Assembly (NCBI GenBank): GCA_030268105.1 | Contig: BSDZ01000003.1 | Coordinates: 5,503,001 to 5,567,000, forward strand | DNA from: Volvox africanus | Lineage: Eukaryota > Chlorophyta > Chlorophyceae > Chlamydomonadales > Volvocaceae | Direction of reading: 5' to 3' | DNA: 64,000 bases | Part shown: positions 36,401 to 50,300 of the stretch, one piece after another | Position numbering within the stretch: the first letter of the stretch is position 1 | Layout: the number at the start of each line of letters is the position of its first letter | Made by a program: the position numbers and the translations under genes | The notes under the pieces: generated by a model | What the model saw: the letters and a program-made list of their open reading frames with translations, nothing else | The model's database searches: none | What the model was told of the DNA's origin: nothing

Positions 36401-37365
36401 ACGGTACAGGAAACGACGGTCAGCGCCTATCACATGGCAGCCCTGGAGCAGGCGTCACTGATGACCCCATTCCCTGCTTGCAGTCCTTCGTATTGAGGCC
36501 GACCAGACACCATTATTACACGGTAAGCGTTTGGGGCGAACGAAGGGGGCCGTGTTTCCTACACGACCCCCTTCGTTCACACGGCCCCCTTCACTGCACG
36601 AAGTGGCAGTGGCTTATCTAGCCACTGCCACTCTCAAGCTCCAGTGTACGTGCTGCACCGTTAGTCCCGTACGGGTATGTATCGTCTACGCGTGGAAGCT
36701 AGCCCCGCCTTATCTCGTGGAAGCTAGCCTCTACCATAAGCATCGAAGAAGTGGTCCTCTTCTCACCATAGCCTCCGCAGTGCCGTATCCGCCATTGAGG
36801 TCTGCAGCTGCTTTTGCGTGCTTCCTGCCACCAAGCGAGACAAAGTGTTATCTGCTGCGTTGGCGAAAGGCGCTGATGAGACATCCATTCTCGAGCGGGT
36901 AAAGGGTGGCTTCCTTCTTTCACTGCCTCGGCTGCAAGTGTGCATTTGTCTCCTTGTAGGGGTCTCGCTCGACTTTCTTCGATCTTTCTCCTATCTGTTT
37001 TCCCAGGCACCCCTAGACACACACACACTCTCCGCCTCCTCCCTTCTGTATCTCTGCTGTTGCTGCCACCTAGGTCCTTTGCCTTCACGTGCTGTCCCTC
37101 AAGGCCTTACCCTCGTTCGAATAGTGCACCATAGAGTCCGCGATGGGGCCTTGCTTGTCCCCCCCTCTCGTCCACGCAGGGCCGCGTGATCTGCACATCC
37201 GACACCTGGCAACGTTTTGAGTACGTGCTGCCCGCTTGCCCCTGCGGCTTCCGACGCGCAGTGGTGATTCTGAGGGGCCGCCGCGCACCCAACAGCCTCA
37301 TCGTGTCGCCCATGCCTCGCTTCTGTGGAGCCAAGTTTGCGTCCGCCGAGCTTGTATTTTCGTAG
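33444..37365 (+). CDS. F-box protein with FBA-like C-terminal domain
   Basis: Substrate-recognition subunit of an SCF (Skp1-Cullin-F-box) ubiquitin ligase. Exons in consistent phase: 33444-33773, 34110-34202, 34510-34587, 34883-35158, 35933-36042, 36333-36522, 37180-37365; predicted 420 residues. The F-box lies at about residues 60-102: LTVDALEQIFMRCDVDTLIG, then VCKAWRLVASSCGLWRHR. The next exon has GRNFLRNP, the hallmark start of F-box-associated (FBA) domains of the sugar-binding FBXO2/6 group. Later pieces follow FBA order: GDGIAWEAPP, LATANDWCEVVQ, ELSLRLSVHVGAR, WDCVGQYSIGLLLDEG and DTWQRFEYVLPACPCGFRR. A Gly/Ser/Pro linker interrupts the domain. Whether it binds glycans is unknown. The border after exon 1 is less certain: an extra exon from about 33830 is possible. 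Introns contain strong inverted repeats. Confidence 0.8.
35298..35323. repeat. Perfect 10-bp inverted repeat in an F-box gene intron
   Basis: Arms cggcttaaat (35298-35307) and atttaagccg (35314-35323) around a 6-base loop. It would form a stable hairpin in the pre-mRNA. Confidence 0.85.
36542..36632. repeat. Two adjacent inverted repeats in an F-box gene intron
   Basis: First repeat: 14-bp perfect arms 36542-36555 (gaagggggccgtgt) and 36579-36592. An alternative near-perfect partner at 36563-36577 could compete for the same arm. Second repeat: 12-bp perfect arms 36602-36613 (agtggcagtggc) and 36621-36632 with a 7-base loop. Both lie in the intron 36523-37179. Confidence 0.85.
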
Positions 37366-38042
37366 GATACAAGGCGTGCACGAAAAGAAGCACATACATG
37401 ACAGGGCGAGATACGCGCCCATTGCGGATCTTACTGCCGGCAATAACCGAGGCAGAGACGAGGGAGAGGAAGTTGATTATCGTGTGACTTCGTGCGTTGG
37501 ATGTTGGAGGGTAGCTCGATTCTCGTTCGTTTTCCTAGCGGGTGGAAATCTCTGTGACATACAGGTACGGGATGGCAGGTTCCCCAGCTGGCTCCGAGGG
37601 ACTACCGACGTTGGAAAATTGCAACATGTATTATACTTAAGCTTGTTTTCAGATGCTGCTGAGCATGTTAGTAACCACGCGTAAGGGGACACCTTGCTGA
37701 TGTAGTGAGTTGTGTGAGACCTGACGTGCCTACAGGTCGCTTGAGGGTCGCTGCCGTGCAGATAGGACATGGAAATGACCACATCGTCGTATAGGAGGGG
37801 CGCTGGGAATGCGCGTATCTGCACAGTATGTGTTGCTTTGGTCATGAAATCCGTTCACCGCTTCTGCCTGCGGCGATAGCCTGCGTTAATACACGGGATA
37901 TTCCACGGCATAGTGCCGAGTCGTCGTAACTAGTATACACGTTGGAACCTCAAATGGGTTTTGAAAAGGTAGAGGGGGTTGCAACCGTTTATGAAAGCCT
38001 TGCTACGGTGCTGGGCTTGACGCTGCCAACAGCGCGACTAGG

Positions 38043-38047
38043 TTACA
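38043..38047 (-). terminator. Candidate poly(A) signal TGTAA (giant gene)
   Basis: TTACA on the + strand, about 340 bases past the giant gene's stop at 38388-38390 on the minus strand. Confidence 0.45.
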
Positions 38048-38321
38048 AGGCCCGTAAAAGCCACTAATGGAGGCATTCTTGCGCACTATAGCACAAGCGT
38101 GTGCTTGAATGCATGCGCGAGCATATGCGCGTCGGCGTATCTAGCGCCCTTGGATGGGTTAAACTCAAAACCCCGAAACCCTAAACATACAAGCCTATTG
38201 GACAGGAAGTCTTGCAACTTTGTTCATGCGTGACCAATACCCATTCGTTCAGTTCCGCCAGGACGCCCCCTGGCCTAGGCCGGCACAATCAGAGAACCGG
38301 CTCACGCTTATTGTCGGGTCA

Positions 38322-38347
38322 CATGGGCACCCCTGCGTGTGCCCATG
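38322..38347. repeat. 9-bp perfect inverted repeat in the giant gene's 3' UTR
   Basis: Arms catgggcac (38322-38330) and gtgcccatg (38339-38347), loop of 8 bases, about 40 bases after the stop codon in the direction of transcription. Confidence 0.8.
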
Positions 38348-38387
38348 ATTGTCCGGCCGCACGCATATTTTGAAGTTTTGCGAATGT

Positions 38388-41300
38388 TCACGAGGTGCCT
38401 GCTTCCTGGTAGTACAACTCCAACATGCGCGCACACATGCTCTGTGTCGTGCTATTCAACTGGCGCAATGATTCGACCAGAACTGACGATGCACGCCGCT
38501 GCACCACCGGCTGTGCTTGCCATGGCCGAGGCATTGAAGCTGGCACTGCTGGTCGGGACTGCGCTTCCGCGAACCCACCTTTCTGTAGCTGCATGACCGC
38601 CGCCATTGCGGACGTTGCCTGCGCCGCGAGGACGCCATGGACACTAACTGAAGCCTGCTGTGCAACCACAGAACCCATGGCCGCCTGCCTACCGAGCAGC
38701 CCAGAGTCCTTAGGGTCCCGTTTTTCACCATGGCAGATGTCCTCCTTGCCAAGCTCAGCCATCGCCAAACGGCCGTTACACGCCAGGCGTTTTTGGAAAC
38801 CCGGCTGCACAATGTTCGGACGCGAGTGGCCCCAACCGTACGGTTTTTCCTCTAGCGCCGGGCGCGGCGGATGCCGCAGTCCCCTACCTTGCCCCTGGGC
38901 AGGTGGATGCTGTAGCGCCGAAACCTGTCCGTGCCCCGGAGGGCGTTCTAGTGCCTGCCCCCTCTCATCACCCTGTGGCCCAATATCGTGGGCTGATCGT
39001 CTGGAATACGATGGCGGCACATGTCTAGCCCTGCAACTTGATTCCTCGCATCCCTCTTGAAGGGGCGCTTCGAAACAACGTTCCTCCCCCGCCGGCTCTA
39101 AGGGGCCCAGGAGCGTGCAGGATAAGCGAGGCCGACAGAAAATGGCGGCGGACGAGATGACGACAGCTGGCTTTGCAATGCTGCCAGCAGGTGGGCCCGC
39201 GACCTTGTCCAGGCATGAAGGCACATGTAGGAGGGTCTCGGCAGGCAACGGGCGCGTGTGCGGCACGGGCGCCGCCATGCGCGGAAGCATGCTGCCAGGG
39301 CGGCGATGATTCGTTGCCCCAACGGTTTGCTGCCGTGTAACTTTCGTCCACGTGCCCTGCTGCACTTCCTGCTGCGGCTGCAGCAACAGCTGTCGTAATG
39401 GTCGATGCTGCTGCAGTGGCTGGGGTTGCACACACTGTTTCTGCTGAGCTTCGTTGCTAATAACGGACGCCAGCCCTGGTTGCTGGTGTTGGTGTTCCGC
39501 TTGCGATTGCGAGAACATTGAGTGGAGTGGCTGGCTGCTGGAGCCTGTGCCCTGGGTATGTGCCACAGACGGAGCCTTGGCTCCGACTGAGAGCTGCTCA
39601 ACTGCTCCTTTGACTGGTGGCGGACAACGCTGCGAAGACGTGCTAGATGAAGGCCCTTGCATGGAGTCGACGTCATAACCTTGTCGGACCGCATCGTGTG
39701 TTACCTTCGCCGACCCGTGCTGCAGGTCATGCGGGTGGCCGGGATTTTGCGGAAGTTCAAATCTGGAGCGGATCTCAGCTTTGTGTCTGACAGGCGATGG
39801 CTCCGGGTCAAGATGTAACTGATATGTAGCGACAAGGGCAGCAGGCGGCGCCACCAACACGTGTGGAATCTCCGAAATGGTAGTCACAGAATTGTCCGCG
39901 GATGTCAAGCCACGTAGGGCTGAGATTTCGCCAGCTGCAGTTTTAGCTGAAGCAGCGATGGGCTGGCTTGGACCCGTGCTCTGGCTAGCGGTCTCGCTCG
40001 GGACGTCGGAAGTGCCCGCGATTGCTGCTCTAACCGCTACTTCGGCTTCTGTACTGGTATAACCTGCCTTCGCCTTGTTCGTGACACCAGCTGTAGCGAT
40101 TGCGACTGCTGCTGCCTGTCCATCTTCCACCGCGAGGTCGACTCCCCTGATCCCTGGATGCAAAGCTCCTCCCTCCGGTGACCTGGCTCCCAGCAGCGGC
40201 CGGCCCTTCTCCTCAGAGTTCCCCTGATCCTCTAAGGACGGAGCGCCTGATGGCGCTGCTGATGAAGGCGTAGAAACCTGACCAGAGCTCTCGGCTCGGC
40301 TGTCCCCCGTCTCCTCTTCACGGACATTTGGTCCATGAGTCCAGCAGCGTGGGGATGAGTCGGAGCTATCCTGCAGGGCGGCATACCGAAGCAGCGCCCT
40401 TGCCATAGGACCCAGACGCGTGCCCTGGGTCTCGGGGCCGTCTGAGCAGTGGATAGACGCAGACGCCTGGGAGGCGTTGACTGGTGTTGCAATTGATGCT
40501 GCTATGGCATTGATAACGCCGGTAACGCCACTTGGCATGACTCCGGATAGCTCACGAGTCTGCAGGGCTGTAACCAAAAAATTGCTGAGCATTGGTGCAG
40601 CTGCTGTTGCTGCTGCAGTTCGTGAGGGCGTGGGCTGAAAATGCGGCACGAACTCCGGACACGCAAGAAGGACAGAGCTAGCCGGGGGCTGGGCCAGGGG
40701 TCTGACAGCAGCGGCATCGTTGCCATCGTTGAGCTCACGTGCCTGGATTAGAGCAGCTTGGGAGATTTGCTGCTGCGGGGCCGGTGACACCATTGCAGGG
40801 TACGCAAAGGCACGGTGGTTGTCGCCCTGCGGGCCAAGTGTTGCCCCTCCCCTCTTCCCCTGCGCTGTACGAGCACCACCAGCGACAGAGATATCGGCAG
40901 TTGTTGATGCAGGGCTGCTCGAGTTCGGGTAGCCAGGGAAGGTAATGTCAGCTGCTATGAGGTCCACCCGCCGGTATGTGGCTGTTTCACGCAACGCTCC
41001 GCGCTTATGGAGGTCCGGACTAATATCAGGTTCGGGTTCCGGGTGCTGCTCCGGGTTCTCTGCGGCATCCTGCGGCCCGGATGCACTATGCCCAACTGGG
41101 CTGCGCGGGCCAGTCGTTGCAGGTGACATGCCGCTTGGCAGGCTGTCCGTGCCCGTGCGCGACCCAAAGACAAACCTTGACGCGGAAGTGCTGACTGGAG
41201 GCTCCGGTACCAGAGCGGGCCGGACTGGGGACACCCTGCATGCGGAGCTTGACTGGCTGCTGTCACCGTCACCGGCCACATTCTGGCCCTGTTGGCGATG

Positions 41301-44300
41301 ATCTTTAAGCTCAACGCGAGACGGCGGCAGATACTCATGCCCGTCTCTTGACGACGTTGCACAGCGCAGTGGGCCCGATCCAGAGCTGGCGTCTAGTTCC
41401 GGACTCACTGCCGCCCTGAGCGGTCGTCTTCTTACCTCCATGGGACTAGACTTCTCGTATTCGTTGTCGCCGCTGGCAGGATGGTCGGGCTGAACCCCAC
41501 AATTAACCTCAAAAGCGCCATGGTCGCTACTTTTGGTGCCATCGTTATGCCCATCCTTCTGCTTGGCCATATCACCGCCTTTCTCATTACCGCACCACAC
41601 ACCGCCTTCCCTTACTCCGCGATTACTATTGCGGCAACTATCGCCACCGTTGCCCCGGTCGACGCCATCTCCCCCATGGTAGTAGCTACAATTTAATCCT
41701 CTCTCATTGCCCGAATGACTGCAGGAGCCAGCAGTTGCAATGGCCGACTGTCCAACCCTACAGTAACTGGAGCCCTCGGAGCTCAAGCCCTGGCAGTTCG
41801 CGTGGGCTCCAGGGCTCTCGCCAGGCACGGAAGCCCCATTCCTGGGTGCATAATGAGAATCCGGTCTCCCTGGGCTCAGACGGCACTGCTGCCGACGCGA
41901 GCTCAGCAGCTCCTGGACACGGGACGGTGCGTCTGTAGAGTGTGGGGTGCACGTCCACTTCCAAATGTGCTTCCTCGAGGAGTCGCCGCTGAGCGATCCC
42001 GACACGCACACCCCATCCCTGCTAGCCTCCGATCTAGGGCACATAGCAGACAGGTTGTGACAGCCAGCAGCGAGATCTTCGTTATAATGCCCATCTTTGC
42101 TGCAGCAGATAGTAGGTCTTGCTACACCCCCAGCAGCGTCAGCCTCCATACCGCCCTCAGCTTCACCCCCGATGCGATTCCGTATGTCCGCATCTGAGTT
42201 CCCGGAAGGGAAGTCACAACTGCAGGCGTACCCAATCCGCATCGCTGGGCATGTCATTGGGGTGAATCCCTCCGCCCTCAGCAGCAGCGCTCTCGTCGCT
42301 GGTGCCCCCACCGCCGCGGGACTATCAGCACGAGCAACTGACGCAGTCAGCAGTCGGGCCCCGAATTTAGCGTCGCTTTCTACGCATCGACTGTTGTTGA
42401 TTGACCTGCCGGGGTCCATCCTACCGCCCTCGATGGCCAAACACGCGTTGCAGTTGCCCACCGAAATCTGGTTAGCGTCCACCTCAGGCCAGCCCATCGG
42501 CCCTGCCAGGGCTAAAGGTGGTTGCGCGTCACCGGCACGCGTTCCGGGCAGACCTACCACTCTAGTGTCCGCAGTGAAACCTGTCGACGGCGACAAAGCC
42601 GATATGCGCACCAGTTGCTCGACCAGCAGGTCCTGTGGACTTCCTCCCGCATGACTTGACAAGTTGCAAGATATCCCCAGGCCTCGTGGCAGCGAAGCGG
42701 TTGGGCTGTCGCCCCTGGCAGATCGGTAGCTGCCCGTGGATGTGCTTATCACTTGTGCTTTACCCGCACATTCGGATAAGGCCACTGCTGCATCCAAGTG
42801 CTGGAGCTCAGCGAGCAAAGGCGGCAGGTGCAGCTCCCCGCTCTCAAAGTCAGACAGTAGCGTGCAGTCCGCCGGGTGATCGGGAGTTGATTTCTGTGCT
42901 GTACGACCCTCTTCCACCTTGTAGGCTTCTTCATGCCGCGTTGCAGTGGCGGTTGGCCTGACGTCTGTTTGCTCTGGCCGGCGCCCGCTTTCGGCACACC
43001 GTGCGCTTTGCATCTCATGGGGAGACTTATTGTAAGCGGTGGGTCTGGTGCCGGGTTTCAGGATGGTGACGTCGCATGAGACGAGCACCACGTCCAGCGC
43101 GGAAGACCCCCGCTCAATTGCAACGACAGGTCCAGATGAACTCGTCCGCATTGGGGATGAAATCCTTAGCTCCGAGCGCTGCTGCTGTGATGGGGATGCC
43201 GGGACCGCCGAATCGGCCTCTCTTAAAGCGCATGTTACCTCGGGCGCTACAGTTGGGGAGAAGGCAGAAGTACCATCCTGCGTCCCATCTGGTCCTCGAT
43301 CCAGTCCTTTCCCGGAGCTCCTGCTGCTTTGTCCTTTTGTCTCGCCATCATCCCTGGCATCTTCAACATTTGAGGACGATAAGGAGTGGATAGCGCGCAG
43401 CCCATTTGGTGGGCTTAATGACCTCACGCTAAATGCAGCAACGCAATCTCCATCTCTGCAATCACCATAATTGTTGCCCACGCCATTCCCGCAGGCGTCC
43501 ATCATACCCGAACATGTAACCAGTTCATTAGCCCCGCTGGTTAAGTCAGGGGTCATCTCAGAAATCGGTTTTCTGCAGACGCCATCCTGGTTGTTTGAGT
43601 CGTCCGAGTCGGACCCAGAGGCCTCGGAACCGCCACTGTCGGCGGTTGGCGGCGTGTGAATCAAAGTACCGGAGCTGATCTCCAACTCCGGTGCGAAACT
43701 GTATTCTGTCAGCCGACCGGTGCTGTCCTCCGGCCGATCAAGTAAAGAAGTGGAAGCGAGCGATGGTGCGCTGCCGCGCCGGGCTCCGACGCTACCAGCA
43801 TGCCTGCTCCCCGCTGTCACCAGGGCTGTGGCCGGAAGCAGCCGTTGCTCTTGCTGAAACCGTTGCAACAGGGGAGTAGAATCCGTACACGCATGGCCCG
43901 AGGTGTTATGATAGCGGGGCGAGCGAACGCCTCCAGTTGGTTTGGTGCGTATAACACTGCCGTCACGGGATTGGCTGGAGCCAACGTATCGGCGCCCACC
44001 GTTGCGCCTGCCAGCTCGGGAGGAGCTTGCCGTATTGGCAGAGCTAGACCTGGTGCCGCTACCCCGGCCATAGCTATGCAGTGTCGATAAACCAGCTCCG
44101 TGGATTGCATTAACAATGCTGACGCCGCTACAGCTGCCACTACGGGAGCCACCGAAACTGCTACCAGTTCCACTGTTACCGCCGCCGCCAACACCAGGAT
44201 TTCCGCTGCCAGCGTTACTGCTGGAGCTGCTGGCCTTCGTGCTGCGCAGCAACTGCAGTGCGCGGATGAGGCTTGGATCGGGATGATGCACACGGCCGGG

Positions 44301-47300
44301 GTAGACTTCGGAGACACCTGCCAGGGTTGGTCCTTCCCCAGTGCCTACTATGGCAGCCGCTGGAAGTAGCTTCCGATGGCCTGCCTGCGTGGGAACAGTC
44401 AGCCCGGTTGTAAACTGTGCCCCTCATATCCATAGCAGGCCACCAGGAGAGAAAGCCCGACAACTCCATGAATGCCACACAAACGCAACTTGTATCACAC
44501 ACGCGGTGTGAGAGCAATTGTTCCTACACGTGCACTCCAACCATGTACATGGCGAGATGATTAAACCTAACACCCTTATGCATGGCACTGAAGGAAACGA
44601 CATCACAAGTAGCGTGGAGCAGGTAAGGTTTCCCAGTAAGCAAAAGTGTTCACTAGTATGCTGCTGCCATGCCACCGCATACACCCGCACGTGCCTGAGT
44701 GAACGTGGGTGGAGACGCAGTCGCGCCGCGAGAAATCACATCTGAGCTGTGCCTTGGGCTGAACCTGCAAAGGCGAAAGTATAGCATCACAGGCAAAGAG
44801 CACTAGGTGCAAAACTCCGTGCGATTAGAATTAAGAACACAAACTCCCGCAAGGTGGCCCTTCACCCCACGTACATTCTGGCCGCGTGCTCGCTGCTGTA
44901 CGGGAGAACATCCGCGGTCGTCAGCAGCGATAATGCGCGCCGGCCTCCAGTAGCGACGCCGGCTGCTATCATGGTCGCTCCTTGCGGCGCCGGCTGCACG
45001 AAGGAGGGCAGCCCAGACAGCGCCGGTCGGGATGGTGACATCACCATCGCAGTTGGTGGTACATGCGACCGCGGAGAGCCTGCGATCGCCCTTGCACCTC
45101 CAGTTCCCGCGGCTGTGACTGCAGCGGCGCCCACCCTTGTAGCTTCGGCCGCGCTGGATCCGGTTGAGCGGCTATTTGACGGCGCTTCGAATCCTGAAGT
45201 CCTGCCTCCACCTGATGCTTTTGAAGCATTGGCGCTACCTCCGGCGGAGACCGATCCCAGCATTGCTCCTGAGGCCGCCGTTGGTACGCGGCCGGGGGCA
45301 GCCTGAGCCTTTGATAACGAGTTTCCTGTGCTAGACTGGGGTCTGATGCCTGGGGGTGACTGCTGCCTGCCTCTCGCCACTGCAGCCGGACTGCGCGCTG
45401 AGGCGTGGTATGGGTGGGGCCTTGCGATGGATGCATCGCCGCGAAGTGGCGAGGCGTCCCTAAGCGCAACACCCTCAGGCGTAGCTTCGCTGGCTGCAGG
45501 CCAAGCAAATGTTGCACCCGCGATGCGTTCAGTCCCTGCCGGCACTCCAGGAACGGTACTGGGGATAGCAGTAACCACTTGTCTGGCATCCTCCCTGTGC
45601 GAGGAGATCATAGGTGAGGCTGACGAAAATAATGCCGGCAGCAGACCTCGGGGGGATAAGGCCTTGGGCACTTTATAGTTACTGCCTGGGCTGAGGCTGC
45701 GAGAGCTGGTCCGGTCAGTTGCCAAAGGGTCGTGCCTGACAGCGGAACCCATTATCATGCCTGTCACGGCTGCTGTATCGCTGAATCTTGTGCCAGGAAA
45801 CCCGTTAGCGAAGGCTGACATGGACGCCTTGGGTGTCGACACGGCACCGAGGGGCGACTGCGGCATTCGTGAAACCGGTGATGGCGCATCTGACGGTATT
45901 CGAGGGGACCCGCGCGGCGGACGCGTGTTTGGGGACCTTAGAACAGCATCGACAGTTCCACGCAACGATGTCAATAAACCTGGATGCTGCACCCGAGTTG
46001 CCTCGTGGCTCAATCCGCGTTTGATTTCCGCCAGGTCCAGCGCACCCAAGGGTCTCAGCCCCAAAGCAATAGCACCTCCGCTGATGGTTACAAGCGATGC
46101 ATGCGTCGCCTGAGGTTGGTTGTAGCCACCGGCTGCGGCAGCGGCAATACCAAGCTGATCGTAATCCCCTAAAAAGACATTAGGTGACACCGACGCGCCG
46201 CCATGGGAAGAAGACGCGCCGCCACCGCTGAGTTTTCCGAAGGGACCAAGAACCATCGGTATGTGATATTGGCGTGGATAGCGCGGCGAACGCTGTCCCC
46301 CTGCCGAGACGGAGCGCGAGCGGGGCCCACCTGCATTACCAAGCGTCCCTCCACCGCTAATACCGGTGCCCTGCATGCTGGCTCGGTCGCCTCTGGAACC
46401 GTAGCGCCCACCTTGCCTAGTATCGTTGTAGATGCGTGGCGTGGAGCGTGACCGCCTGGCGGCTTCGCGGGATACCTGCTCCCAAGCAGACGTGCCAATG
46501 TCATAGAACATGACCGGTGGAGACCAGGCAGCTGTAGACGCTTCTGACAACAGGTTTGCAGACACTTGCCGTGGCATGAGCTGAACACGGGGACTGCTAG
46601 GGGATGTTACGCGAGGGAGAGCCAAGGGCTCGACCTTTTTCGCTGGCTTCGATAACACCGCCCCAAGCGTTTGTAGCCCTGCGGCTGAGATGCTGCCAGT
46701 CTGTGCTGATGCGCCTGCTGCCTCTGGCGGTTTTGGTGAATCGATGTTATGCGGAGACACTGTCCTGAGCAGGGCGCTCGCAACAGCAGCAGCAGCTGGC
46801 GCCATTGCAGGCTGCGGACTGCTTGCTCGCGCTCTGGCTGACCTGGCATTGGCAGCGGCAGCTTCCTTGCGAACTGTCCGCTGCAGAGCCGCCAGCGTCT
46901 GTGCAAGCGAGGCGGAGGCTGCTATAGCGGCGGGGCTGGTTCCGCTGCTCCATGAGGACGGCCGGCTGGGACTCGTTACGCCATGGGCGGCGAGGTGCCC
47001 TATTGCCGGGTCCACTCGGGTCTCGAAGGATGGTCCCAATGGATTGGCGGGTGCGGATTCCGTCATGCGCATTATGTGTTCCATGTCTCGCTGGACGTCG
47101 GCAAGCTGGCGCAGGATAGCTGCGTCTGCCTCAGCACCGGCATCTGGTTGGGTTGTTGAGCCTGACTGGAATACATGCCGGACAAGCTGTGCCAACAAGG
47201 AGCACAATAGTCGCACAAGCGAAAATGGCAGCGGGACGTGCACAGGCGGTGGCAGGGGTAAGAAAGATCAAGGGTAAGAGCAAGCGGGGACGCCGGATCA

Positions 47301-50300
47301 TGTTGTGGGTGCGTTCCTTTGTGGTTCGTTGACCCCAGAAATGAAGGCTACTGGAGCAGAAAAGCATGCCGCAATACCGGGAGACATCATGACTCTCCTT
47401 TGCCAAATGTCACATGCTTTGCAGAGTTGACGATTAAATCACAAAGCTCGATCCATATCGCCTGGCCTGGCACATGGCATAAAGGTCCGCAAAACCCAGG
47501 CTGCACCCCACCCAGGGCGCCCATCCTTTCTACCTGCTGTCGCACACCGCCGCTGCCATGTAGTAATTTGCTATTAACGAGGCCCTTCCCCGCGTCATCA
47601 TATTTAGTTAAAGACTTGTGAGGCTCCAAAGGTACGTATGTGTTCCAAATCAGCCAAATGCTCCCGTCGCCTACCGGTGAAAGTGAGTGTGTAGAGTTCA
47701 AGAACCTCAAAAGCCGAAGACCGTCCTTGGAAGTGCTGCTCAAACTACTGTTGACTTGTCGCAGAAGTTTGTCAACCTATTGGCTTGTACCCACCTGCTC
47801 TGAAAGGTCCATCGGGACGGGTACGGGGCTGGTCCAGCTGCTGGGAAAGCCATCAACGCCAGTCCCCTGCAGGACAAGTCACCACGAGGTCCAGATCACA
47901 GCTTTCGTGCAAGCCCTTGGAGGAAGGGTAGCGCACAAATGTGAACACGCATGGAAATAATGTTAACTATGGGACTTAAATAGTGCTTCAATAACAGGAA
48001 TCATGGGACATGCTGGAAAGGCGCGTTTGGGACATAAAAAATAGCTTCCACCAGGGAGGAAGTTCCATGCAGGTCTCTAGGTGGCAGCCAGGGTGCTGCG
48101 CACACCCTGGCGTGTAACATAAGTTCCAGCTTCCTTACCTTGGGACTGCTACGTGCTAGCGCATCCAGGCGGAACTGAGATGGCGATGGGGAGGACGCGT
48201 ATCGCCGTCCGCGAGCACTTCCCAGCTCAGATCCTGACCATCCGCCAGGACTGAGCACGGCATCTTGCAGCACTTGCTGTGGGGACCCGCTCCGACGACT
48301 GCCGGAGGCAACGAGCTGCCAGCCCATGGCAGATGCAGCGCTGGCCGGGGATTGCAGCCTATTTTCGCCCGAGCATGTGCCATCGGGCCGCGGAAACAAC
48401 AAGGGCGAGTGTTGGGCCAAATCCGCCGCATTTTCCAAAGCCCCAGACAGCAACTGCCCATAGCCCCGTCTGTTGCGGGGCGACCCGGTGGCAACATCGC
48501 TGCCGTAAACTGGCGCCTCGGGCGGCACTGGGAAAGGAGACCGTACGTACCGCCCTTCGCGTGACCGCTGGGCCACAGCCGCCGGGAGCCTTGCCGCGAT
48601 GTTGGCATCCGCGGGCTTTGCGGAGATGTAGGCAGTCTGGAGCCCGGTCGCCCGCCATTGCCCGCTTACGGCAGGCGCCGGCACATGAGGGCTGGTCACA
48701 CGGCTACCAGCCTGCTGGCCCACATTAGCAAGAACGCGGGGAGACAACGACTTTGGGGATGCCGGGGATGGCGCACGTGCAGGTCCACCACCTCCAGCTG
48801 CGCTGTCACCAATGCTCGCCTCCCGCTTGGCGGGTAAGCCAACAGACGGCGACTTTGGTGGCGACACCTTTGGCGCAACAGTTCCCGAGTCCGGCGTTGC
48901 CGTGGCGCTTCCCAAGCGTGCAGCTGCTGAAGGTGCGCGGGACAAACGTTTTAGCAACGCTGCGCCAGCTGCCGCGATCGCGGCCGCGGCCGTCACGGGA
49001 CGGGCAAAGGACGGGGAAGCACTGCGGCTGCGATTGTTGGCCGCGGCTCCGCTGCTGCTACTGCTTCTGCTGGTGATTACATGCTTAATCTCGCCACTGC
49101 TGCAACCTTCATTGGCGGAATATCGTTCTGTCGAGTGCGTACGCGAATGCCTATGACGCTTATCATCTGAGGAGGCCATGGCTTCGGCTACGTTTTGTCG
49201 TCCTGGCGAGCTGGAAGGGCTCGAGCTCAGTGAGGCTGGCGAGGATAGCACCGCCAGCATTGGCCCCGCCCGCAGCCTGCTCCACTCCGCTACAGGTATT
49301 TCCAAGGGCGGCACGATGCCACTATAATGCTGAGCGTGACGCACCTGCCCCGTATCCTTGGAAAGGCGGGCTGGGAAATGGAGGACAGTTGGGCTGGATG
49401 CAGCCGCCGCGTCCTGCAGGGAGCCAGGGAATTGCTGTACGCCACGCGTTGAGCCCTGGGCCGTCTCATCCGTGGATTGCCTCGTTGGGCCTGTCCCGCT
49501 AGCCCTCGCACGTTGGTCAGACTGGCGGAGCTGCTCATCATGTACGGGGAAGGAGAACGATGGCAGAGCAGGTTCAAGCGTGCTGGCTGAGGTGTTTGCT
49601 GTGAATGTGTTGGGCCCGATGACGCGCACCTCCCCTAGGCTCAGGCTGGGCAGGGTGCAGTCTAAGGACGGAGCGCTTCCTCCGTCACTGCTGCTGCTGT
49701 CATAGGCCACACGACGTGCTGAGGCCGCCCTTCGGGGCGCCACGGGAGAAGACAGCTGCCGGTCCCGGGATCTGAAGTTAGCTATTCCGCTGCTGACCGC
49801 TGTGCTTGCGATTGCCCCCTGTACAGCATGTTTATTGGCACATGACAGGTGCGTTCGGCTGTTGCCTTGGGGTCTGTCGCGTTGCGGGCTGCTGCCTGCG
49901 CTCCTCGTGACTTTTCTTGGTACGTGGCTATCTCCGTCGTCATTCGTGAATGATCTCCATCGCGGCGCCGGCATAAGAGGCAGCGCCAAGGCCGCAAGCC
50001 ACCGCTGCGACTGCAGTCCACGCGCCTTGCTGCCATAACCGCCACCTTCCGAACGCGAGCGCGCAAGGAAAGCAGGTACAGCAGCAGGAATCGCACCAAC
50101 AGCCTGCCTGCGGTCTGGACTGCCGCTGAGACTCCTATTTGTCGACTTTGTCAACTCCCGCGGAAATTCCGGTTTAGGCGAGGCATGGCGATGGCCTTGC
50201 ATGTCAGTGCGCACGCCGTTCTGTCCGAGCTGCAAGAAGCGCGTTTGTTTCTTTGCCGTTGTGCCTGTTGAGGCCTCTCGTGATGGCAGACGCAACGCAG

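Larger units (their letters stand above)
37366..38387. other. Convergent intergenic region
   Basis: It lies between the F-box stop codon and the giant gene's stop codon. No gene seen. A minus-strand TGTAA at 38043-38047 and a 9-bp inverted repeat at 38322-38347 belong to the giant gene's 3' side. Confidence 0.5.

Noticed and set aside
38425..44090. Many plus-strand ORFs of 60-210 codons opposite the giant gene
   Set aside because: They are antisense shadows of a GC-rich, low-complexity coding strand; the minus frame is continuously open for nearly 2,000 codons.
44215..44517. Minus-strand ORF of 100 codons overlapping the giant gene's exon 5 acceptor
   Set aside because: It runs in a different frame from the phase-consistent splice and covers intron sequence.
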